Source of the DNA: CAYTED01 sp964537075
GTDB taxonomy: Bacteria; Patescibacteriota; Minisyncoccia; Moranbacterales; UBA1568
Length of the DNA: 15,986 nucleotides
NCBI GenBank assembly: GCA_964537075.1
Contig: CAZIBB010000020.1
Span: 1 to 15,986, forward strand
Direction: 5' to 3'
Position 1 is the first letter of the stretch; every line of letters starts with the position of its first letter. The position numbers were made by a program, and so were the translations under genes. The notes under the pieces are model-generated. The model saw nothing but the letters and a program-made list of their open reading frames with translations, ran no database searches and had not been told where the DNA came from. This document shows, piece by piece, positions 11,194-15,986 of the stretch.

Positions 11194-11805
11194 ATGAATA
11201 AAAATATCGTTATAATTATCACGGTCGCTGTCATAGCGCTTCTCGGCATCTGGTGGTATATCTCCGCCGAGCAGGCCGCATCTGACAAGATGATGATGGA
11301 AGAAAAGATTCTATCCGACAAAGCTCTGGCTGAGAAAGACGTGATGATGAAGAAAGAAGAGGCTCTGAAGGCAGGTGAGGCCATGATGAAGAAGGATGAA
11401 GGAGTCATGATGAAAAGCATCACGGTCACGATGAAAGAGCAGAGCGGTTCCAAGCAGATCGGAATCGCGACAATTTCTGACGTTGATGGAAAGGCGAAAG
11501 TGACGGTACGGGTAGCGACTGGTATGCAGGGTATCCCGCAGCCAGCTCATATCCACGTTGGAGCATGCCCGACACCGGGAGCAGTAGTGCATCCTTTGAA
11601 TGCTGTCGTGAACGGAGTGTCCGAAACGATGCTTGCGATTTCGACAACGGAACTGATGAACAAACTGCCATTGGTAATCAATGTTCATAAGTCAGCCGAT
11701 GATGCGAAGACCTACGTTTCCTGCGGGGATATCGTAGGAGATGCGATGGTGAAACAAGAAGAGACAATGATGAAGAAGGATGAAGGAGTCATGATAAAAC
11801 AGTAA
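11194..11805 (+). CDS. Anchored Met/Lys-rich protein with CHRD/SodC-like domain
   Basis: A 203-residue protein. Residues 3-22 form a membrane anchor (IVIIITVAVIALLGIWWYIS). Residues 28-75 are a charged, Met-rich helical stretch (DKMMMEEKILSDKALAEKD and on). The folded domain (about 76-180) contains QPAHIHVGACPTPG and ends TYVSCGDI, a pattern like CHRD or SodC-type domains with an H-I-H pair; metal binding is possible but unproven. The motif MMKKDEGVM occurs before the domain and again at the C-terminus. The two Cys (GAC and VSC) could form a disulfide, fitting the thioredoxin and DipZ genes downstream. Start: AAAGGTGG at 11178-11185, about eight bases before ATG 11194, is a good SD. Confidence 0.85.
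   Translation: MNKNIVIIITVAVIALLGIWWYISAEQAASDKMMMEEKILSDKALAEKDVMMKKEEALKAGEAMMKKDEGVMMKSITVTMKEQSGSKQIGIATISDVDGKAKVTVRVATGMQGIPQPAHIHVGACPTPGAVVHPLNAVVNGVSETMLAISTTELMNKLPLVINVHKSADDAKTYVSCGDIVGDAMVKQEETMMKKDEGVMIKQ
11383..11415 (+). repeat. Direct repeat copy 1 (33 bp, MMKKDEGVMMK)
   Basis: Matches 11767-11799 at 32 of 33 positions. It encodes the Met/Lys-rich motif before the folded domain. A partial third copy starts at 11344. Confidence 0.9.
11767..11799 (+). repeat. Direct repeat copy 2 (33 bp, MMKKDEGVMIK)
   Basis: Second copy of the repeat at 11383, at the C-terminus of the same gene, with one G-to-A change. The near identity at DNA level suggests recent duplication or gene conversion. 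Confidence 0.9.
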
Positions 11806-11829
11806 TAAGTATTCTCTTTAAAGTGACGT

Positions 11830-11883
11830 GAAGCCGGGGCGGCTTCTGCAGAGTCGCTCCTCTTGGCAGCATTTGAATATAAT
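11830..11883 (+). promoter_or_regulatory. Hairpin and -10 before the thioredoxin gene
   Basis: GAAGCC (11830-11835) pairs with GGCTTC (11841-11846) but no T-run follows. TATAAT (11878-11883) is a perfect -10, but no -35 with proper spacing is seen (TTGGCA at 11863 is too close). A transcript from it would start right at the ATG at 11893. Confidence 0.4.
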
Positions 11884-11892
11884 TTTTTGAGA

Positions 11893-12387
11893 ATGAAACA
11901 TATGAACAAGGGAGTGGCAGTGCTCGGAATGATTATCGCGGCTGGTATCTGGTTTTTCATTTCGCGTGACCAGAAAATGTCCGATACAAATGTGACGATG
12001 GAACCAAAGAAGGGTGCTTCGGTGGAGACAACGGGAAATACCATGATGCCTGCAGCGGACAATGCGACGATGGCAAAGGGAGGGCAGTATGTCTCGTATG
12101 ACACATCAAAGATCGATTTTGCCAAAGAGGGCAAGGTCGTGCTCTTTTTCCGCGCATCATGGTGTCCATCCTGTCGCGCCCTGGATGCTGATATCAAGGC
12201 GAAATTGAGTCAGATCCCGCAGAACATACTGATTCTCGATGTCAACTATGATACGTACAAGGATCTCAAGAAACAATATGGCGTTACGTATCAACATACC
12301 TTGGTGCAGGTAGATGCTTTCGGGAATATGATCGCCAAATGGAATGGAAGTCCGGAACTTGGCGATCTCCTGAAACAAATAAAATAA
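11893..12387 (+). CDS. Membrane-anchored thioredoxin-like protein
   Basis: A 164-residue protein. The N-terminal anchor is near residues 6-22 (GVAVLGMIIAAGIWFFIS), followed by a Met/Thr-rich linker to about 65. The thioredoxin fold follows: KVVLFFRASWC91PSC94RALDADI, ILILDVNYDTYKDLKKQYGV and TLVQVDAFGN. The CPSC pair is the redox centre; the usual cis-Pro loop is T-Y-Q-H-T-L, so the cis-Pro appears replaced by His/Thr, as in some thioredoxin-like proteins. It faces outward and lies 19 bp before dipZ, so it probably receives electrons from it. ATG 11893 is preferred (ATG 11902 is close, TTG 11863 unlikely); the SD is weak. Confidence 0.9.
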   Translation: MKHMNKGVAVLGMIIAAGIWFFISRDQKMSDTNVTMEPKKGASVETTGNTMMPAADNATMAKGGQYVSYDTSKIDFAKEGKVVLFFRASWCPSCRALDADIKAKLSQIPQNILILDVNYDTYKDLKKQYGVTYQHTLVQVDAFGNMIAKWNGSPELGDLLKQIK

Positions 12388-12406
12388 ATTCATAATAATC
12401 GGATAT

Positions 12407-14164
12407 ATGACCCTGCTTATCGTTTTCGCATTTCTTGCTGGTGTCGTGACTATTTTTGCACCCTGTATCTGGCCGATACTGCCGATTGTCCTCTCGGCCG
12501 GTGCCTCGGGGGGTGAAAAGAAACCGCTCGGCATCGTGTCCGGTTTGGCGGTGAGTTTCATGTTGATTACTCTTCTGCTTGCTTCCATCGTGAAAATAAT
12601 CCCTTTCGATCCGGAAGTACTTCGTTTCTTCGCGGTGGGAATAATCGGCTTTTTGGGGCTGACCCTGATTGTACCGGCGCTTGGTGCCAGACTCGAAGTT
12701 ATGGTCAGTCGTTTGGGGGGACTCGGCGGACGGTTTACAAATAACAGCGGGACAGGGTTTGGGAGTGGCTTCGTCGTTGGTTTCGCTCTGGGGATAGTGT
12801 GGTCGCCTTGCGCCGGACCGATACTCGCGACGATTGCGACGCTCGCGGCGACGCAGGCGGTGAGTTTCAATGTGGTGCTGATAACGCTGGCATTCGTGAT
12901 CGGGGTAGCGGTGCCACTTTTTATCCTCGCCGTATTGGGACAGAAGGTGCTCGCAAAGACGCGGTTTTTCTCCCGATACACCAAGCGCATCCAGCAGATC
13001 TTCGGAGTAGTGATGATATTGGCGGCGCTCGCTATCTATACCGGCTATGACAGGACGCTTCAGACCAAGATTCTGGACGCATTTCCAGGTTATGGAAGCT
13101 TTCTGAATCAATTCGAAAAAAATGAGGATGTGCAGAAAAAACTTGATGAGCTCAAGGGCTCGGGAAAGAGCGGATTTCTCAGTACTCAAAAAACTTCGCC
13201 GGAAACGAAAAGCGGTCTCTCCGATTATGGACCGGCCCCAGAATTTGTGGGTATCGCGAAGTGGCTGAATACGGAAACGCCACTGACTCTGGAGAGCCTG
13301 CGTGGCAAGGTGGTACTGGTGGATTTCTTTACATACAGCTGTATCAATTGTATCCGGACGCTGCCGTATGTGACGAGCTGGTATGAAAAGTATCAGGATC
13401 AGGGCTTCGTCGTAATCGGCGTGCACACTCCTGAGTTCGAATTCGAGAAGAAGACAGACAATGTGGTCGATGCGATGACGCGGTATAAGATCAATTATCC
13501 GGTGGCACAGGATAATGCCTATGAAACATGGCAGGCCTATAATAATCATTACTGGCCGGCGCATTATCTCATTGATACTGAAGGGAATGTACGTCAGTAT
13601 CATTTCGGCGAGGGAAACTATGAGGAGACGGAAATGGCGATACGGGCATTGCTTGCGGAAGCAGGAAAAAAAGTCACTGATACGACGCTTACCAATGTCG
13701 TCGCCGAAAAGGCCGGAAAGGATAAGACACCGGAGACATATCTCGGGAGCGGTCGCATGGAACGGTTCGTCTCTCCAGAAAAGGTATCGGGAGGGGAACA
13801 GCTGTTCACATCACCGCGAAGCATCGCGAAAAATTCTTTCGCGTATGCCGGGATATGGCAGGTGGAATCTGAGAGAGCCAAGACGGTCGATGATGCAAAG
13901 CTTAGTCTTCACTTTCAGGGAAAGAAGGTTTTCTTGGTCATGGCTCCACCCGAGAACACTTCGTTGGGAAATGTGAGGGTCATGCTTGATGGAAAAATCG
14001 TTAAGAGTGATTTCTCCGGCAAGGATGTGACGAATGGGGTGATAACCGTCGATCAGGATCGTCTGTATGAACTGCTCGATCTGAAAGACAGGACGGGGGA
14101 CCATACCGTGGAGTTATATTTCGAAACCCCCGGTACCATGGTATATGCATTTACTTTTTCCTGA
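12407..14164 (+). CDS. dipZ: DipZ-type protein: CcdA membrane domain fused to thioredoxin and C-terminal beta domain
   Basis: A 585-residue fusion. Residues 1-215 are a CcdA/DsbD-type transmembrane domain with about six helices and the redox cysteines C20 (APC20IWPILP) and C135 (WSPC135AGP). After a linker comes an exported AhpC/TSA/ResA-like thioredoxin domain (about 275-425) with Y-S-C312-I-N-C315-I-R, VIGVHTPEFEFEK and WPAHYLID. The last 130 residues are the beta-rich domain found in mycobacterial DipZ (VYAFTFS end). The membrane domain takes electrons from cytoplasmic thioredoxin and passes them to the outer thioredoxin domain, which reduces disulfides or peroxides outside. The anchored thioredoxin gene lies just upstream. 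No SD; the ATG follows 19 bp after it. Confidence 0.95.
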   Translation: MTLLIVFAFLAGVVTIFAPCIWPILPIVLSAGASGGEKKPLGIVSGLAVSFMLITLLLASIVKIIPFDPEVLRFFAVGIIGFLGLTLIVPALGARLEVMVSRLGGLGGRFTNNSGTGFGSGFVVGFALGIVWSPCAGPILATIATLAATQAVSFNVVLITLAFVIGVAVPLFILAVLGQKVLAKTRFFSRYTKRIQQIFGVVMILAALAIYTGYDRTLQTKILDAFPGYGSFLNQFEKNEDVQKKLDELKGSGKSGFLSTQKTSPETKSGLSDYGPAPEFVGIAKWLNTETPLTLESLRGKVVLVDFFTYSCINCIRTLPYVTSWYEKYQDQGFVVIGVHTPEFEFEKKTDNVVDAMTRYKINYPVAQDNAYETWQAYNNHYWPAHYLIDTEGNVRQYHFGEGNYEETEMAIRALLAEAGKKVTDTTLTNVVAEKAGKDKTPETYLGSGRMERFVSPEKVSGGEQLFTSPRSIAKNSFAYAGIWQVESERAKTVDDAKLSLHFQGKKVFLVMAPPENTSLGNVRVMLDGKIVKSDFSGKDVTNGVITVDQDRLYELLDLKDRTGDHTVELYFETPGTMVYAFTFS

Positions 14165-14189
14165 TATGTCTGGAAGCAGAAGAGATGAA

Positions 14190-14219
14190 AGACATGCCCT
14201 GAGTCGGCGTGTTTTTTTT
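14190..14219 (+). terminator. Intrinsic terminator after dipZ
   Basis: ACATGCC (14192-14198) pairs with GGCGTGT (14206-14212) with one G-T pair, followed by a long T-run. An alternative stem GAGTCG (14201-14206)/CGACTC (14222-14227) encloses the T-run and excludes the first; it may serve the convergent minus-strand gene. Confidence 0.85.
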
Positions 14220-14243
14220 GGCGACTCGCATGCGGCTGATGAA

Positions 14244-14669
14244 TCATAGCTGACAAAGAAGATTGAGTCCTGTTGTTTCATCAAATGAGCGATGAAGCGG
14301 CAAGGGGAATGCAGTGAGATGAATTTCACAGGCACCCGATACGCGGAGACTGAAAATATGTCCTCCAAAAGTAGAGAGGTCACGTTTTCCGAAGACACCA
14401 TGGATATGAAGCACTTTCTTCCCATCGAGTGTGCCGAGGTTTCCGTTTAGCGAAAGAATTTCCACGTCCTCATCTGTTTCTTGTCTCTCGTAAGTTTTTG
14501 TCGGGAGGTGATAATAGGCAAGCTCCAAGTGATCCGCTGCGCCGAGTCCCGTGAGCGTGGCTCCGGCGATATTGTTTTCTTCGCACCAAAGAAGAAGCGT
14601 TTCGAAAAGTTCTTCGCCACGCGCGAGATTGAAAACATATTGATTTTCATGGGAAGCTATCAGGTGCAT
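14244..14669 (-). CDS. DUF296 / PPC-domain protein
   Basis: A 141-residue protein on the minus strand, convergent with dipZ. It is a single PPC (plants and prokaryotes conserved, DUF296) domain: LARGEELFETLLLWCEENNI, AGATLTGLGAADHLELAYYH, then LHIHGVFGKRD...GGHIFSLRVSGACEIHLT. The three His in H-x-H and GGH are the metal-binding set in bacterial homologues, which form trimers. The bacterial function is unsettled; plant relatives have AT-hooks, and none is present here. ATG 14669 is preferred; a TTG two codons upstream is the longer option. It shares the 14670-14760 gap with the divergent gene to its right. Confidence 0.92.
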   Translation of the reverse strand: MHLIASHENQYVFNLARGEELFETLLLWCEENNIAGATLTGLGAADHLELAYYHLPTKTYERQETDEDVEILSLNGNLGTLDGKKVLHIHGVFGKRDLSTFGGHIFSLRVSGACEIHLTAFPLPLHRSFDETTGLNLLCQL

Positions 14670-14727
14670 ATTCAATAGTTTAGCACATCGAAAACAAGGA
14701 AATCCAGAATTTATGACTGAAGTGCAG

Positions 14728-14736
14728 TGCTATAAT
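14728..14736 (+). promoter_or_regulatory. Extended -10 promoter for the transglutaminase-like gene
   Basis: TGCTATAAT is a perfect extended -10. No clear -35 is seen. Transcription would begin near 14743, close to the first start codons. Confidence 0.6.
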
Positions 14737-14762
14737 GAGGAATACATGAGTTTTTTTATATG

Positions 14763-15986
14763 ATGACCCCATCAGGAACACAGGAGATGAAGAAAAGGAA
14801 CACCATGAGGAATATGGCACGGTTTTTTTTGATCCTCTTGAGCCTTGCTTCTGTTTCCCTTATCATATGGTGGCCACTTTGGGGCAGCGAGCGGCATGCT
14901 TCCGAGGGGAGTGTGCTTGAATCTGAAGTTGTTCCAGATGGAGGAAATCTTCCCGCTCCGGAAGGGGAAAGGCAGGTGATATTCAACTGGAAATATAAAG
15001 GCAAGGACTATTCATTGAATGAAAACCTCTACACGTCATATTATCAATTTTATCAGTCTCTTCCCTTGGTTTTTTCTTCCACGGCGACATCAATCAGGGG
15101 GCGATATGAGGAACAGACTGCGATGTTTATCGCTTCGGCGGATGGAGATGATACCGTGAAAATCTTGGCGCAGAAAATCCGTACACTGGGAATGAATCAT
15201 CATTTGAATGAGAATCAGGTCGTGGAGCTGGTAGCGGCCTTTGTGCAGGCCATACCGTATGATCAGGGAAAGATCGAGAGGAGGGAGAGCGGACTGGATG
15301 GTATCACTGAAAAAATCACCTCTCCGTATGAGGTTCTCTATGATGAGACCGGCGTGTGTCAGGATAAGAGCTATCTCGCCTATGCCCTCCTCAAGGAGCT
15401 CGGTTATGGGGTTTCTATTTTTCTCTTTCCAGATCCGAAGGACAATCATATGGCGATAGGGGTGACCTGTCCGATCGAGTATTCGAATTATGCGTCGGGA
15501 TACTGCTTCATCGAGACTACCAGCTCCGGGAATAAGATTGGCATGATACCCGATCTGATACCGCAGAGCCGTGTCGCCACTGCCGATATACGGATGAATA
15601 CGATCGAGGATGGAGAGGAAGAAGAAGTCGCTTATCAGCCGCTCGGCAATGTCGAAATACTGAATACGATACAGGGCAAGACATATACGGGGATTATCGC
15701 CACCATCAGTACGCGGCAGGAACTCGAGCGTTTGAGAAAGGCCATTGATGGATATAAACAAATGATTCAGGTGCTTGGCAAAGAAATCAACAGTCAAGAA
15801 AGCGATCTCAATGCGCTTGAGAAAAAGATGAAAGGTCTCAAAAATGATGAGAAATATGACCAATACAATAACCTGGTTGAGAAATACAATGACCTCCTGT
15901 CTCAGATGAAGAAAAATATCAAAGAATACAACCGGCAGATATCCACGGTGAATGGCATGGTTGTACGGTATCAAGGATTGGCAAAG
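14763..15986 (+). CDS. Anchored transglutaminase-like protein with coiled coil (partial at right edge)
   Basis: The frame is open from ATG 14763 to the window end (408 codons, no stop). After a membrane anchor (MARFFLILLSLASVSLIIWW) and a linker comes a helical region, then a transglutaminase-like core: T-G-V-C199-Q-D-K-S-Y-L-A-Y-A-L-L, N-H229-M-A-I-G-V and F-I-E251-T-T. These are the Cys-His-acid triad positions, with Glu where Asp is usual. From about residue 318 on there is a long charged coiled coil (RQELERLRKAIDGYKQMIQV and onward) continuing past the edge. Likely outside the membrane; peptidase or cross-linking activity is unproven. Starts at 14760, 14763, 14787 and 14805 are in frame; 14805 has AAGGA five bases upstream, and I list the longer form because TGATG overlaps a tiny upstream ORF (14746-14763). 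Confidence 0.85.
   Translation, partial: MTPSGTQEMKKRNTMRNMARFFLILLSLASVSLIIWWPLWGSERHASEGSVLESEVVPDGGNLPAPEGERQVIFNWKYKGKDYSLNENLYTSYYQFYQSLPLVFSSTATSIRGRYEEQTAMFIASADGDDTVKILAQKIRTLGMNHHLNENQVVELVAAFVQAIPYDQGKIERRESGLDGITEKITSPYEVLYDETGVCQDKSYLAYALLKELGYGVSIFLFPDPKDNHMAIGVTCPIEYSNYASGYCFIETTSSGNKIGMIPDLIPQSRVATADIRMNTIEDGEEEEVAYQPLGNVEILNTIQGKTYTGIIATISTRQELERLRKAIDGYKQMIQVLGKEINSQESDLNALEKKMKGLKNDEKYDQYNNLVEKYNDLLSQMKKNIKEYNRQISTVNGMVVRYQGLAK

Noticed and set aside
12284..13603. A 439-codon open frame on the minus strand across thioredoxin and dipZ
   Set aside because: It mirrors two clear redox genes on the plus strand; its protein is Arg/His-rich with no domain, as expected for an antisense shadow.
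15090..15974. A 294-codon open frame on the minus strand at the right end
   Set aside because: It is antisense to the transglutaminase-like gene, which has a membrane anchor, triad motifs and coiled coil in a continuous frame.
1..15986. Recoded TGA (glycine) as in some CPR lineages
   Set aside because: TGA ends several genes right where their families end, and the proteins use ordinary Gly codons.

Overview
The window looks like chromosomal DNA of an uncultured bacterium, most likely a Patescibacteria (CPR) member of Parcubacteria/Moranbacteria type. This is an inference from style: short proteins with one N-terminal membrane anchor, many genes without a Shine-Dalgarno (SD) sequence, several promoters placed almost on the start codon, Met/Lys-rich anchored proteins, and a DipZ-type exported redox protein. 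TGA acts as a normal stop codon. No rRNA, tRNA, CRISPR array, transposase or integrase was found.

Left part (1-4750): six plus-strand genes, mostly transcribed singly. They are an anchored Cys-motif protein, a nucleotidyltransferase, a Fic AMP-transferase with a C-terminal winged helix, a Nudix hydrolase that follows the Fic gene, and an SPFH/prohibitin protein. The gaps between the transcription units hold a related composite element: a terminator hairpin, a conserved tail near GTTACCCG..TTTGAACC, and often a conserved -10 region for the next gene. The gene types and layout resemble a cassette array, but no integrase is present and the elements may simply be modular gene boundaries.

Middle (4750-9165): a P2A-type Ca2+/Mn2+ P-type ATPase starts one base inside the stop codon of a six-residue leader ORF. 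Next comes a sulfur-type cluster: an ArsR-family repressor whose start codon lies within a 24-bp operator palindrome, a cytoplasmic rhodanese, the remnant of an ETHE1/BLH-like persulfide dioxygenase with its core deleted, and an exported rhodanese.

Right part (9166-15986): an orphan 110-residue protein behind a 25-bp near-palindrome; an RlpA-like lytic transglycosylase; an Xre repressor/DUF2178 membrane protein pair with its own operator; an exported Met/Lys-rich protein; an anchored thioredoxin next to a DipZ protein (exported thiol redox); a convergent DUF296/PPC protein; and a transglutaminase-like anchored protein cut by the right edge.

The rhodaneses, persulfide dioxygenase remnant, thioredoxin and DipZ suggest a theme of thiol and persulfide chemistry at the membrane. 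The dispersed boundary elements and the unusual start-site architecture are the least explained parts.
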